Source: YC2-FULL-38-9 sp964629635
GTDB lineage: Bacteria > Patescibacteriota > Microgenomatia > UBA1406 > GWC2-37-13
Length of the DNA: 64,000 bases
NCBI GenBank assembly: GCA_964629635.1
Contig: CAZVQS010000001.1
Span: 1 to 64,000, forward strand
Direction: 5' to 3'
Under the pieces are notes generated by a model. It was not told the origin of the DNA, searched no databases, and saw nothing but the letters and a program-made list of their open reading frames with translations. A program made the position numbers and the translations under genes. The first letter of the stretch is position 1. Each line of letters opens with the position of its first letter. This document shows positions 7,832 through 17,352 of the stretch, one piece after another.

Positions 7832-10054
7832 TCAATCCGGTTTTACCGTACTTGAAATGTTGATGATATTGTAGTCCTTGAGGTCCACGACGTTGTCGTA
7901 ATTGAGGTCCGCGCGCGAAATAGCGGCGGTATCGGTCTTGCCGAGGTTGGCGCGCACGTAACCCATGTCCGCGGAGTTGATGACATTGTCACGCGTGCCC
8001 GACTCGTCCGGAATGTCGCCCGCGACCTGCAGGAGACCCGATGCATCAATCGTATTCGATCCCGCTTTCAGGGTAATGGTCTGTCCGAAACACCGGTACT
8101 GGCCTTCAAATATTTCGATCGGTCCGGTATCGCAGATCCTGCGGGTAACATGGAGCGGCGGGCGGAATGTGATAGTGTATCCGGTGCCCGGCGTAACGCC
8201 CGCAAACTCGGCCTTTCCTTTCAGGGTACCGTTATTCTGCCATTCGAAAGTCGGGGTCGCGGAAAGCGTTTCCTTGGGTCCTGCCAGTTTTACCTCAACC
8301 GGTACACCCGCGCTCCTGGCGGGCTTTGAAAAGACGCCCTGCATCCGGATCGTCATATCAAGCGTGACTTTCTGGGGAGTGCCGGGGGTGGGGGTTGCGG
8401 CACCCGGTTTGGCGGTGGGAGTTGGCGCACCGGGCGCAAGAGTGGCCGTGGGGGTGCCCGGATCAGGGTTTTCGGAACAGTCGGGTTCCCGGGCCTGCTT
8501 GTTTTCGCACTTCGGGCCTTTTTGTGTTCCTTCGGTCTGCTGGTCCATTTCGGTTGCGCGCATGGCGTTGCGCACCTGTATGCAGGTGGCGGATGTTGCG
8601 CCGCCGTACAAATCTCCGCATGCCTGCAGCACCGCGTTATACACATCCTTGAAGTTGGAACTCGAGCGCATATAACTGGTTGAAGCTTTGTAAAATATCG
8701 GGTATGCCTTGTCCAGACCTACGCCCGTAATCGTGCAGGAGTTGAACGACCCACCCTGTGCCATGAGGTGGAACGCTTTCGCGATTACCCCGCCGTTTTT
8801 GTGAACGCCTCCGTAATCCTGACTCGCGCAATAGTAGTTGGGGGAAAACAGCCGGTCGGGCTGGCCGTAGTTTCCCGGCTCCTCCATCGAACGGATGGTG
8901 CCCAGCTGCGTGCTCTCTCCCATGGTGAAGTTCCCGTCTATGGCGGACGCGAATATGTCCGCCAGCGACTCATCTATCGCTCCGGACTGGTTAGCGTAAA
9001 CGAATTTCGGTCCCGACTGGTTCATGGCATGCGTCATTTCATGGCTTGCCACATCTTCCGCAAGCAGGCCGTTGCAGAAATATACCTGGCCTCGGCTCAT
9101 CCATGCGTTGGGGCAGGTCTGGTCCCGGTACTGCACGTACCCCACCATGGCAGAGCCTTTGTTATCGAACCCGTCGCGCTGGTAATTGTCGGAAAAATAG
9201 GAATAGTACTTGCCGAAAATATCGTAGAGGGAGTCCACATCCGTTTTGCCCGTCGCCCCCTCCCCTTCATTGCGGGCCACCGAACAGTTGCTTGAGTTGT
9301 TGCAGTCCGAAACCTTGCGGCTTATTGCCTCATGGGCAAGTTCTTCCGTGAATACGATTTCGCCGTTTGTCGTGTTGACGATGAACCGCTTCGAATAGAT
9401 GACTTCCTTTGTCTTCGATTCCACGATCACCGAATAGGAAAGATAATTTCCCGGATCGTCGCTCACCCCCAGTGCCTTGCCGTTGAAGATGACTTTTTCG
9501 GCGGACACCGCGGAAAGTTCGGCGCTTGTTTCATTCAGGGCTTCATCAAGCGCTATTTTACGTGCCTGCTCCTCGGTAAGCGGGCCGGTGAATACGTGGT
9601 CGCTGTTTGAGATATTGCCGGTCAGTGCATATATTTCGTTATCCCTTTGGTGGACCGCAAGCTGGGAGCCGAAAACCGGCACGCCGTCTATGTTCTGCTG
9701 GTAAAAATAATGGGCTTCCCCGCTCGTCTCATCTTCAATGAAGCGCGCGGCCTGGGCTTCCTCCTGGAAATTTTCGGGAAGCAGATCCGTGTCGCCTGCG
9801 CTCGGGCTCTGTGCGAGAAACTCGACCACTCCGGCAGCACCGTCGTTTTTCGTTTCGTACAACGCGTCAGGCGTCATGAGCGCGATATAAGTCGCCCCTT
9901 CCGCGACCGTGACTCCGGATTCCCCGGATACCGTGCTGAAATCAAGGGAAGGAGCAGGAGACGCTTTTGCGGAAGTGAATGTGAGGTCATAGAAAAGAAG
10001 GCCGTACACGACGGCGCACAATCCGACCATGATGGCAAGTATCGTTTTTTTCAT
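7832..10054 (-). CDS. M4 (thermolysin-like) metalloprotease with C-terminal dockerin-like repeat
   Basis: Secreted zinc endopeptidase of 740 residues. It begins with a hydrophobic signal or anchor (ILAIMVGLCAVVYGLLFY), then an FTP/PepSY-type propeptide, then the M4 catalytic domain with HEMTH near residue 337 and GAIDESLADIFA about 20 residues later, which give the zinc ligands and catalytic Glu. Residues 525-570 are a Pro/Thr/Gly/Ala linker, followed by a beta-rich domain. The last 65 residues carry two Ca-binding repeats, the second DLNYDNVVDLKD fitting the dockerin pattern DxNxDxxxDxxD. It starts inside the stop of the cohesin-like gene (ATGA), so the two are coupled. A cohesin-dockerin pairing is inferred. 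Confidence 0.92.
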   Translation of the reverse strand: MKKTILAIMVGLCAVVYGLLFYDLTFTSAKASPAPSLDFSTVSGESGVTVAEGATYIALMTPDALYETKNDGAAGVVEFLAQSPSAGDTDLLPENFQEEAQAARFIEDETSGEAHYFYQQNIDGVPVFGSQLAVHQRDNEIYALTGNISNSDHVFTGPLTEEQARKIALDEALNETSAELSAVSAEKVIFNGKALGVSDDPGNYLSYSVIVESKTKEVIYSKRFIVNTTNGEIVFTEELAHEAISRKVSDCNNSSNCSVARNEGEGATGKTDVDSLYDIFGKYYSYFSDNYQRDGFDNKGSAMVGYVQYRDQTCPNAWMSRGQVYFCNGLLAEDVASHEMTHAMNQSGPKFVYANQSGAIDESLADIFASAIDGNFTMGESTQLGTIRSMEEPGNYGQPDRLFSPNYYCASQDYGGVHKNGGVIAKAFHLMAQGGSFNSCTITGVGLDKAYPIFYKASTSYMRSSSNFKDVYNAVLQACGDLYGGATSATCIQVRNAMRATEMDQQTEGTQKGPKCENKQAREPDCSENPDPGTPTATLAPGAPTPTAKPGAATPTPGTPQKVTLDMTIRMQGVFSKPARSAGVPVEVKLAGPKETLSATPTFEWQNNGTLKGKAEFAGVTPGTGYTITFRPPLHVTRRICDTGPIEIFEGQYRCFGQTITLKAGSNTIDASGLLQVAGDIPDESGTRDNVINSADMGYVRANLGKTDTAAISRADLNYDNVVDLKDYNIINISSTVKPD

Positions 10055-10944
10055 TCCGGCACCACGAATATGCGTACCTGTTTATTCTTGAGTTCACTTA
10101 AGGTTATGAGAAATCCTTTCGCGCGCACCTCAGTCATGAGCGTGCCGGCGAATCCGCCCGACCTGAATGCCACCTCCGTCTCCTTCCCTTCAGGATCAAC
10201 GATAACAAGCTGCGCGGTCTCAATGCAGTCGCGGCAGTCGGGGGACGCGGGAGCGGCTTTAACGAGGCGGATACGGTAGCCTGTTCCCGAAATCTGTTTG
10301 GTCTGGCCTTCTGCCAGGTCGATAGCGTCCCCGATATGCAGGGGTAAGGAAACAATTGAATCCAGAATATCCTCCTGGTTCTCCGTGATGAGATTCGATT
10401 CGGATTTCGTGTTCTTCTGGTGTTCAAGGCCCAACTCGGTCCGGCCGGGTTTGAGCGCCTTAAAGGAGAGAGTCATGACGGCGTTTCCGTCAAAGTCCGA
10501 CGGCTGCGTCTCCGGCTTGGCGAGAAACGAGGAAATCCTGATCTTCCCGTTTTCCTCCGTCACGGTATCCCGGTATGTATCGCTTAAGGGATTGGTCTGT
10601 TTCACGAATTCAAGATAATCAGGATCGTACGCAAGCACCGCATCATATCCGGTTATCTTTTGTCCCTTCGAATCCGCGGTAATAATGATGTCGAATGTTT
10701 TGCTCAGGGAAATGGCTGCCGCTTCGTCGTTCCGTTTGAGCGCCATGATACCCCGCACCGGTCCGGTCGGCGTGCCGGTGATTTTTTTCACGATACCGTT
10801 TTTTACGGGTGGGGGAGGTGTGGATGCGGGAGGGTTTGCGCGCCGCGAAACAAGCAGGTATATGCCGAATCCGAGGAGAGCGGCAAGCACCAGAAACGCG
10901 GGTATAAAAAGGTCAATGCGCCGTGCCGGATTATTATCCTCCAT
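10051..10944 (-). CDS. Membrane-anchored cohesin-like domain protein
   Basis: A 297-residue protein with one N-terminal transmembrane helix (LFIPAFLVLAALLGFGIYLLV), a Pro-rich spacer, then a domain resembling cohesin/CBM-like beta-sandwiches: FDIIITADSKG, ITGYDAVLAYDPDYLEFV, GKIRISSF and VMTLSFKALKPG. Such domains hold dockerins in cellulosomes. A second beta-rich C-terminal domain contains one close Cys pair (CRDC). The gene overlaps the dockerin-bearing M4 protease by four bases, which supports a partner role in tethering the protease to the cell surface. A GGAGG sequence and a TACAAT hexamer precede the ATG, so it may also have its own promoter inside the operon. Confidence 0.75.
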   Translation of the reverse strand: MEDNNPARRIDLFIPAFLVLAALLGFGIYLLVSRRANPPASTPPPPVKNGIVKKITGTPTGPVRGIMALKRNDEAAAISLSKTFDIIITADSKGQKITGYDAVLAYDPDYLEFVKQTNPLSDTYRDTVTEENGKIRISSFLAKPETQPSDFDGNAVMTLSFKALKPGRTELGLEHQKNTKSESNLITENQEDILDSIVSLPLHIGDAIDLAEGQTKQISGTGYRIRLVKAAPASPDCRDCIETAQLVIVDPEGKETEVAFRSGGFAGTLMTEVRAKGFLITLSELKNKQVRIFVVPE

Positions 10945-10977
10945 ACCTCCATTGTACAGGATAGGAAGTAGTTTTTC

Positions 10978-13900
10978 TCAATGCTCCCTGCCGTTATGGA
11001 ACCAGCTGTAGTACACGGCGGGGATAAACAAAAGCATGATGAAGGACGCAAGCGCCACGCCCGATATGATGGCTCCTCCCAATCCCCTCCACAACGGATT
11101 GCTCAAGGTAATGGGAACGAGGCCGAGGATCGTGTTCAGTTTCGTAAGGATGATGGGCTCAAGCCGTGAAGCGCCCGCATCCGCGATCGCTTCCTTGAAG
11201 GGCATCCCTTCTTTCTGGTTGATGTTGATCTTGTCGACGATAAACATGGAGTTGGTAACCACAATGCCGAAAAGCGACAGAACGCCGATGAGCGCCGGAA
11301 ACGACAGGGGCGTGCCGGTGAGTCCGAAAACAACAAAAACGCTTGATACCGCAAGCGGAATGACCATAAGTACGATAAGTGCCTGGCGGTATGACTGGAA
11401 CTGGAGGACCATGGTAACCAGAATCAGGATAAACGCAATGCCCATCGCCTGAAGTATGGACATGACGGATTTCGCGTTTTCCTCGTTCACGCCTCCGGTT
11501 GCCCAGGAATACCCCTCCTCAAGATTCATGGAATCGGCGTACTTTTCGAGGTTTTGGTTTTTTTCCGTGATATTGTAACCGGGCAGCACGCTTGCGGTTA
11601 CCGATATGGTACGCTTCCCGTCCTCGCGCGTGATGCTTGTCGGATTTGACTCGACCGTAAACTCCCCCAATGCCGACACAGGCAAAGAAGCTCCGGTATT
11701 GGTGGGAACCTGGAGCGCCCCCATGCCCTGGGGTGTCGCCTCTTCCGTAAGGTGAAGCGTGATGTCGGTTTTATCGGATGTCGACTTGTCCAGGTTTATG
11801 GTGCCGAGCGGAAAACCGGATGCGTACATGCGCAACCATAGTCCAACCGCATCCGCGGACATGCCGTTTTCTGCAAGCCGGTTGAGATCGGGATTGAACG
11901 TAATCTTTCCGGTGCCGGGTTTTATGGATTTGTCCACATTCGCGACACCCGGCTGCTTGCGCAGGTAGCCCATGAGCCGTTCGGCATAGAAGTCAAGTTT
12001 GTTGAGATCCGTCCCCGAAAGCTTAATCTGGAGGTCTGACCCGGCAGGTGGGCCGGAGGACTGTTCGATGACGGAAATGTCGCCTTTAGTATACCCTTTG
12101 AACATGCTGCGGATTTCGGTCGCGATATCCATGGATTGCCGTGAACGCTCCTCCTGTTTCGGCAGATGGACAGTGAACACGGATGAGGCGGTATTGTCGG
12201 AGCGGGATCCCATGCCTGAGGACATCTGCTGACTCGTTTCCGCCACGACGAAATTCGTATCCCTGATGTGCCGCAGTTTCTCAAGTATCGCGGAGGTCTC
12301 CCGGGCGGTTTCGCGCGCGGTCGTCCCTGAGGGAAGATTAAGATTAACATATACGAGCTCGGAATCGGACTTGGGGAAAAACTCGTTTTTCACGAGACCC
12401 AAAGGCACAAGGGAAAACGCGACCACCGAGTACGTTACGATCGCGAAAATGACTTTCCGGCGGGCGGAATCCGAATTGAGGATCCGCATGATGAGCCGGT
12501 AATAGGCGTTGGCAAGCGGCTCGATATTTACGATGCCGTGGTTTGAGAACCGGTTTGCGTACCGGAGTGTTCCTGATACGATTCTGCTTTTTTTGATCAT
12601 GCGGTCAAACGCTTCCGCAAGCGGTTTGCGCACCCGCACAAACACGAATGCAACCGCGATATACATAAGGACAACAAGCGGCATGAGCGGGCTTGATTTG
12701 ACAAGTGTTGCCACAACAATGAGAAGTGAAACAAAACCCAGGATCCTCATGAGCACCGAAACCCTGTGTGCAAATTTCGGCTTGAGAAGGATAATCATGA
12801 GAGGCAGGGTAATTAGCACCGCAATCGCGGTTGAGGACATCATGGTTACGGTGACAACGGTCGGAATCGGTTTGATGAATTCACCGATAATACCGGTTGT
12901 CAGGAGAAGGGGCACAAACGACCAGATGGTTGTAACGGTAGTTGACCATATGGGGATTATCGTATCGCGCCAAACGAGGAGTCCGGTCTCTGCGGGGGTG
13001 AATTTGCCGGTTTTGTAGTAGGTCGTCATGGCGGACACGACCACGATCGTATCGTCGATAAGGAGACCGAGCGCCAGAAGGAACGCGAAAAGCGTAAGGA
13101 AGTTGATCGACTGTCCGAACATATTCATGAAAAAGAATGCGGACAGGAACGTAAGCGGTACGCTGAAAGAGGATATGATCGCCTGGCGCAGACCGAGAAA
13201 GATAAAAAGACACCCGATGATAAGGAGAATGGTTGACCGGAACTCACCCAAAAGGTCCGTAAACTGTTCATCAATCGCCTCAGCAGTATTCTCAATATTG
13301 GTTACCGTATATTCGTGCCGGTATTCGGCAAGCGTTTCCTCGACGACCTTTTCCATGTCGCCCGCGGCTTTGTCGATATTCACGCCGGTTGTCTTGTATG
13401 CGTAAAAAGTGATCACCCGTTCGGGCAGTCTGGTATTTCCGGCGAGGTAAGAATGCTTCTGGTTGCTTTTGGAGCGCTCCATGACGGTTCCGATATCGCC
13501 AAGCCTCATCACTTTCCCCTGAACATTTATGCGTATGTTCCGGATGTCGGCAACGCCCGCTATCTGAGGGTCAATGGTAAGGGCGAATGAGTTGCGCCCG
13601 GTATCGATGCTCCCTGCCGGATACGCCTGAAGCCCTTTCTGGATGCTCTGGGACAGGGCAAGCGGGTTGAATCCGAATTCCCGGATTTTTTCGGGCGATA
13701 CCAGAATCGATACTTCCTGATCTTCGTAGCCGCCGAGTTCCACCTTGTCGACGGTTGCCACGTCCTCAAGCCGTTTTTTCAATTCGTTTGAAAAATTCAT
13801 CAGGGAGCGTACATCCTTACTCGTAGATACCGCAAACGTCCATACCGGCTGGTTTTCGAAGTCCACCGCATTGACGGACGGCGTTTTCGCGTCCGCGGGC

Positions 13901-14328
13901 AGGTCCGTGATGCCATCAACTTCCGTTTGCACGTCGGTTTTCGCCTTTTCAGGCAAAACCGTCGATACGAACTGGATGCTTATTATGGATACGTTCTCGC
14001 GCGATACGGATGTCATAACGTCAATCCCCTTCACGCTCTTGATGGCGTTTTCGATCGGAACGGTGACGAGCGACTCGATGTCCGAGGGGGATGCACCGGG
14101 AAGCGCGGTCACGACGGTCACGATGGGTATTTTGATTTCGGGATTGAGGCGTTTGGGAAGACTGGTATATCCGATGACACCGATCATGAAGATCGCAAGA
14201 ATAAGCAGGAACACGATCCTGAAGTTCACGATATACCTTGCCACCCAGCTCCCCCAGAGCCGGGGATCAAACGAGATGCGGTCAAGATAGGACTGTTCGG
14301 AATTGTTCGATGTGTGTTTTTCTGCCAT
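10978..14328 (-). CDS. RND-family efflux permease (AcrB/MdtB-like)
   Basis: A 1116-residue inner-membrane transporter of the resistance-nodulation-division superfamily, driven by the ion gradient. It shows the family layout: a helix near residues 35-55, a large extracytoplasmic loop (ALPGASPSDIESLVTVPIE is an AcrB-type signature), six helices, a second large loop and six more helices, with internal duplication. In helix 4, GLLIDDTIVVVSAM carries the acidic pair of the proton relay. It lies 24 bases after its adaptor gene. No outer-membrane TolC-like gene is in the window; in a cell without a classical outer membrane the pump would export from membrane to outside. Confidence 0.95.
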   Translation of the reverse strand: MAEKHTSNNSEQSYLDRISFDPRLWGSWVARYIVNFRIVFLLILAIFMIGVIGYTSLPKRLNPEIKIPIVTVVTALPGASPSDIESLVTVPIENAIKSVKGIDVMTSVSRENVSIISIQFVSTVLPEKAKTDVQTEVDGITDLPADAKTPSVNAVDFENQPVWTFAVSTSKDVRSLMNFSNELKKRLEDVATVDKVELGGYEDQEVSILVSPEKIREFGFNPLALSQSIQKGLQAYPAGSIDTGRNSFALTIDPQIAGVADIRNIRINVQGKVMRLGDIGTVMERSKSNQKHSYLAGNTRLPERVITFYAYKTTGVNIDKAAGDMEKVVEETLAEYRHEYTVTNIENTAEAIDEQFTDLLGEFRSTILLIIGCLFIFLGLRQAIISSFSVPLTFLSAFFFMNMFGQSINFLTLFAFLLALGLLIDDTIVVVSAMTTYYKTGKFTPAETGLLVWRDTIIPIWSTTVTTIWSFVPLLLTTGIIGEFIKPIPTVVTVTMMSSTAIAVLITLPLMIILLKPKFAHRVSVLMRILGFVSLLIVVATLVKSSPLMPLVVLMYIAVAFVFVRVRKPLAEAFDRMIKKSRIVSGTLRYANRFSNHGIVNIEPLANAYYRLIMRILNSDSARRKVIFAIVTYSVVAFSLVPLGLVKNEFFPKSDSELVYVNLNLPSGTTARETARETSAILEKLRHIRDTNFVVAETSQQMSSGMGSRSDNTASSVFTVHLPKQEERSRQSMDIATEIRSMFKGYTKGDISVIEQSSGPPAGSDLQIKLSGTDLNKLDFYAERLMGYLRKQPGVANVDKSIKPGTGKITFNPDLNRLAENGMSADAVGLWLRMYASGFPLGTINLDKSTSDKTDITLHLTEEATPQGMGALQVPTNTGASLPVSALGEFTVESNPTSITREDGKRTISVTASVLPGYNITEKNQNLEKYADSMNLEEGYSWATGGVNEENAKSVMSILQAMGIAFILILVTMVLQFQSYRQALIVLMVIPLAVSSVFVVFGLTGTPLSFPALIGVLSLFGIVVTNSMFIVDKININQKEGMPFKEAIADAGASRLEPIILTKLNTILGLVPITLSNPLWRGLGGAIISGVALASFIMLLFIPAVYYSWFHNGREH

Positions 14329-14352
14329 TTGTTTATGGGAACTGGAGGCGCG

Positions 14353-15807
14353 TTATCGCGATACGGAAAGCTCATCCCCCGCAACCACGTTGCGGTCAAC
14401 GATCACCTGGTCACCCCGTTTCAGACCGGTTTTCACTTCAACGTATTCGCCGGCTACGTTTCCGATCTCTACTTTGCGGGATTCGGCTTTGGGAGGCTCT
14501 GAAGATGAAACCATAAAGATGTAGGACTCCGATTCCGTCCGGTATACCGCGTCAAGCGGTACATAGGGCATGACGCTGTTTGTGTCAGCCATGCCGATCG
14601 GCATCTCAACCGTCAGGATCTGCTCGTTGCCGAAATCCCCCGCATGCTCGTCCGGTATGCGGAAAAGAATCGAATGGAGAGACCCTTCGGTCGGCTCCCC
14701 CGAAATATACGCCGGATACACGGATATGCTTTTCCCGTTTGTCCGCAGCGTGCTCGGTTCAAGATTCGAAACCCCCTGCGCGATGCGGCCGGAGACATAA
14801 ACGAGCGCGTTTGCGCCGTTGGCGTTGCCGGTGACGGTCGCAAGCACCTGGCCGGGATTGACGAACTGCCCCTCCTTCACATGGATGCGCTCCACCCGTC
14901 CTTTCACAGGGGAAGCCGGATACATGAGCGCTTCCTGGATTTGGGACAGGCGCAGGTTCAAAAGGGATATCTCCCGGTTGAGATCAAGTGTTTTTTCCTG
15001 GAGTTCAAGCTGCTTAAGGGTTGCCTCTTTCTGGAGACGGGCGATCTGGGCAGGTTCATTGTCGCTTCCCGTCTGGTATTCGGAGGAACGAAGTGCCGCA
15101 CGCGCCTGATTCAGGCCCGCCAGCGCGGAAGCCTTGCCTGTTTTGAGCTGAAGGATCGCGGAGTTGCTGGACCCGTTTACGTTGATCGCCTCAAGGCTTT
15201 TCAGCTGATCATCGAGCATACTGATCACGTTTTCGTTCAGCGTTATAAGGGATTTGGTTTCGTCAACCGATTTGGCGCCGATATCGCGCAGGTCCGCAGT
15301 CTGAGCCTCGGCTTTTTCCGCCATCTCCCTGTTTTTGGCTATGATTTCCTTCTGGCTGTCATAGTTATCCTTCAGGAAATTGTAGTTTGTTTGTGCTATC
15401 TGGCGCGTTACCGTTGCGGCGGTTCCGCCCTGGTAATTGGACGAGAGCCAGACAATCCATGTTCCCCGGGAAACGTCGTCCCCTTCCCTCTTGTATATTT
15501 TCTGCACGACGCCTCCCATGATGGCGGTGATCTTTACGACGCCGGTCTTTTCGATTTTTGCTTGGGCCATGACGCGCGGGGCCGAACCGATGCTATACAC
15601 CCGTACTTCTTTCGGGCTCCGGACCGTCTCATTCACCGGGGGTGCGGGATTGCGGATGATATTTCCGAGGATAATCAAAGCGAGAAGCAAACCGAGCACG
15701 GTAAAAAAACTCTGCAAGGGCCTGCGGTCAATGAAATGGTACACGCTGCGCAAAGAAGCAGAAAGGGTTGTTTTTGTTTTTGCAGCAGCCTTTTTGATGG
15801 TTTCCAT
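14353..15807 (-). CDS. RND periplasmic adaptor subunit (HlyD/MexA-like)
   Basis: Membrane-fusion protein of 484 residues partnering the RND permease just downstream. It has an N-terminal cytoplasmic basic segment, one transmembrane helix (FTVLGLLLALIILGNII), a biotinyl-lipoyl half-motif (VKITAIMGGVVQKIYKREGDDVSRG), a long coiled-coil hairpin (about residues 140-300), the second lipoyl half (GRVERIHVKEGQFVNPGQ) and a beta-barrel end. It heads the leftward operon and carries the strongest promoter of the region, with a palindrome between -35 and -10 that suggests repressor control. The long coiled coil is like adaptors that contact a partner outside the membrane. Confidence 0.92.
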   Translation of the reverse strand: METIKKAAAKTKTTLSASLRSVYHFIDRRPLQSFFTVLGLLLALIILGNIIRNPAPPVNETVRSPKEVRVYSIGSAPRVMAQAKIEKTGVVKITAIMGGVVQKIYKREGDDVSRGTWIVWLSSNYQGGTAATVTRQIAQTNYNFLKDNYDSQKEIIAKNREMAEKAEAQTADLRDIGAKSVDETKSLITLNENVISMLDDQLKSLEAINVNGSSNSAILQLKTGKASALAGLNQARAALRSSEYQTGSDNEPAQIARLQKEATLKQLELQEKTLDLNREISLLNLRLSQIQEALMYPASPVKGRVERIHVKEGQFVNPGQVLATVTGNANGANALVYVSGRIAQGVSNLEPSTLRTNGKSISVYPAYISGEPTEGSLHSILFRIPDEHAGDFGNEQILTVEMPIGMADTNSVMPYVPLDAVYRTESESYIFMVSSSEPPKAESRKVEIGNVAGEYVEVKTGLKRGDQVIVDRNVVAGDELSVSR

Positions 15808-15820
15808 AAAGTAAAGCTAT

Positions 15821-15849
15821 ATAATACGGTAACCGTAGTATTTTGTCAA
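15821..15849 (-). promoter_or_regulatory. Promoter of the RND operon with embedded palindromic operator
   Basis: On the minus strand TTGACA (15849-15844), a 17-base spacer and TATTAT (15826-15821) form a near-consensus sigma-70 promoter 13 bases before the adaptor ATG. The spacer holds the 13-bp palindrome TACGGT-A-ACCGTA (15825-15837, plus-strand reading), overlapping the -10. That position suits a repressor or a MerR-type regulator. No regulator gene is adjacent. Confidence 0.75.
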
Positions 15850-15913
15850 GGCTAGTTTATGAATCCCGATTTCCGCTTTGCGCGCGGTTGTGGATTCATC
15901 TATAATGATCTAT

Positions 15914-16765
15914 ATGTCAGACAGCAACCCCGCACCTGTTGATCCCCAGACAATCCCCGCCCAGCCTGAGGAAGCGCCTGAGCAAATGCAGGAAGTTCCG
16001 GTCCCGATTGAGGAAGCGCCGGCGGATCTGACGCCTGAAACCGCCTCCGATACTACACTCCCTCCGGATGCGCCGCCTCCCGTATACATGAAAAAGCCCC
16101 CTCTTCCCCTGGTAGCGGTATCCCTGGGCGTCATAGTCATTTTCATCATCGGGCTTATCTTCGTTATCGTTTCCTCATCCCGGAAAAACCGGGAAACCGC
16201 CAATGCAGACACTCCTGCGGTAACGGAAGTCCCGGTACCGACCGCCGGCGCCAAAACGCCCACCCTCACCCCTTCCCCGACCGGCACCGATGCCCGTTGG
16301 ATTCCCCACAACCCCCGCTCGCGCCTGTACGTCATGAACATTCCGGCAACCTCCTATAAGAATGTCCGCATCGATGAAACCAATGCATCCATTTCCATTT
16401 GCGGCATCGGCCGGGCTGAAGACGCGGTACAAGTATATTCGAAGGACGACCGCATGGAAAAGGAACTGACCGTAACCGTCGCCACCGGTCCGGCAACGCG
16501 CAATACTCCCGAAGCCTGGGTTGAAAAACGGTGCCCGCTTCTCCTTGAAACAGGTGTCGATAAGGGAATTATCGATGAAGACGGCGTGAAAGGACTTTTT
16601 TTCACTTCCCGCTCTGCCCCTGATGAAAAACCCTACAGTTTTGCGATTATGAAAAAAGGGGATCATCTCACGTTCGTATATGCAGAGGCAAAAACCGAAC
16701 CGATCATGCGGGAACTCTTTGATCCGATGTTTTTGAGCTTCAAGCTTACCGGTACAGCCGAATGA
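15914..16765 (+). CDS. Hypothetical anchored extracytoplasmic protein
   Basis: A 283-residue protein not assigned to a family. Residues 1-60 are rich in Pro, Glu and Ala, then comes a transmembrane helix (LVAVSLGVIVIFIIGLIFVIV), a Pro/Thr linker and a C-terminal globular domain with one or two Cys, probably outside the cell. The frame extends up to 15878, but TATAAT at 15901-15906 overlaps that extension and ends seven bases before the ATG at 15914, which is therefore the likely leaderless start. The stop overlaps the next gene by four bases (ATGA), coupling the two. Function unknown. Confidence 0.75.
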   Translation: MSDSNPAPVDPQTIPAQPEEAPEQMQEVPVPIEEAPADLTPETASDTTLPPDAPPPVYMKKPPLPLVAVSLGVIVIFIIGLIFVIVSSSRKNRETANADTPAVTEVPVPTAGAKTPTLTPSPTGTDARWIPHNPRSRLYVMNIPATSYKNVRIDETNASISICGIGRAEDAVQVYSKDDRMEKELTVTVATGPATRNTPEAWVEKRCPLLLETGVDKGIIDEDGVKGLFFTSRSAPDEKPYSFAIMKKGDHLTFVYAEAKTEPIMRELFDPMFLSFKLTGTAE

Positions 16766-17352
16766 ACACACAATCCCTTCTGATCGCCACAAGCAGCCTG
16801 CTCGCCCTCATATCCCCGCTCGTTTACGCACGGGCAATCCTGAGAAATGAGGCAAAACCGCACCGCACCACCCGGTTTGTCCTCCTCATCATAACACTAC
16901 TGACAGCCGCCTCCCTTATCGCACAGCATAATACGGTTGCGGTCTGGCTTGCGGGCGTTTCCGCCTTGCAGTCCATTCTTATTTTTATATTGAGCCTTAC
17001 ATACGGCATGGGCGGATGGGCGAAAAGCGACCTTGTATGCCTGGCGGTTGCGGTATCGGGCATTATCCTCTGGCAGGCAACAGACAACGCGTTGCTTGCG
17101 CTGTACTTTGCCATCCTTGCGGACTTCACCGGTATGATTCCCGCGCTTATCAAAACCTACCGGTTTCCGGAAACGGAGATCTGGTCGTTTTATGCACTGG
17201 ACGTAGGAGCTTCCCTGCTGAATCTTGGCGCTGTCCGAAAATGGAGTTTGGCGGAAATATCCTATCCGGTTTATATTATGGCAGTCAACCTTGCGATGGT
17301 TGCACTGGTGCTCCGGAAACGGTGGAATCCGAAGGCTTCTCGCTGGCCGTAG
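16762..17352 (+). CDS. Hypothetical six- to seven-helix membrane protein (PQ-loop/SemiSWEET-like in style)
   Basis: A 196-residue polytopic membrane protein with short loops and six or seven hydrophobic helices. The motif AKPHRTTRFVLLIITLLTA after helix 1 and a repeat-like ADFTGMIPALIKTYRFPE later are reminiscent of PQ-loop or SemiSWEET transporters, in which a conserved Pro follows a helix start; this is only a resemblance. The gene overlaps the upstream stop by four bases, and its own last 68 bases overlap the 3' end of the histidine kinase gene on the other strand. A small-molecule transport role is possible but unproven. Confidence 0.7.
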   Translation: MNTQSLLIATSSLLALISPLVYARAILRNEAKPHRTTRFVLLIITLLTAASLIAQHNTVAVWLAGVSALQSILIFILSLTYGMGGWAKSDLVCLAVAVSGIILWQATDNALLALYFAILADFTGMIPALIKTYRFPETEIWSFYALDVGASLLNLGAVRKWSLAEISYPVYIMAVNLAMVALVLRKRWNPKASRWP

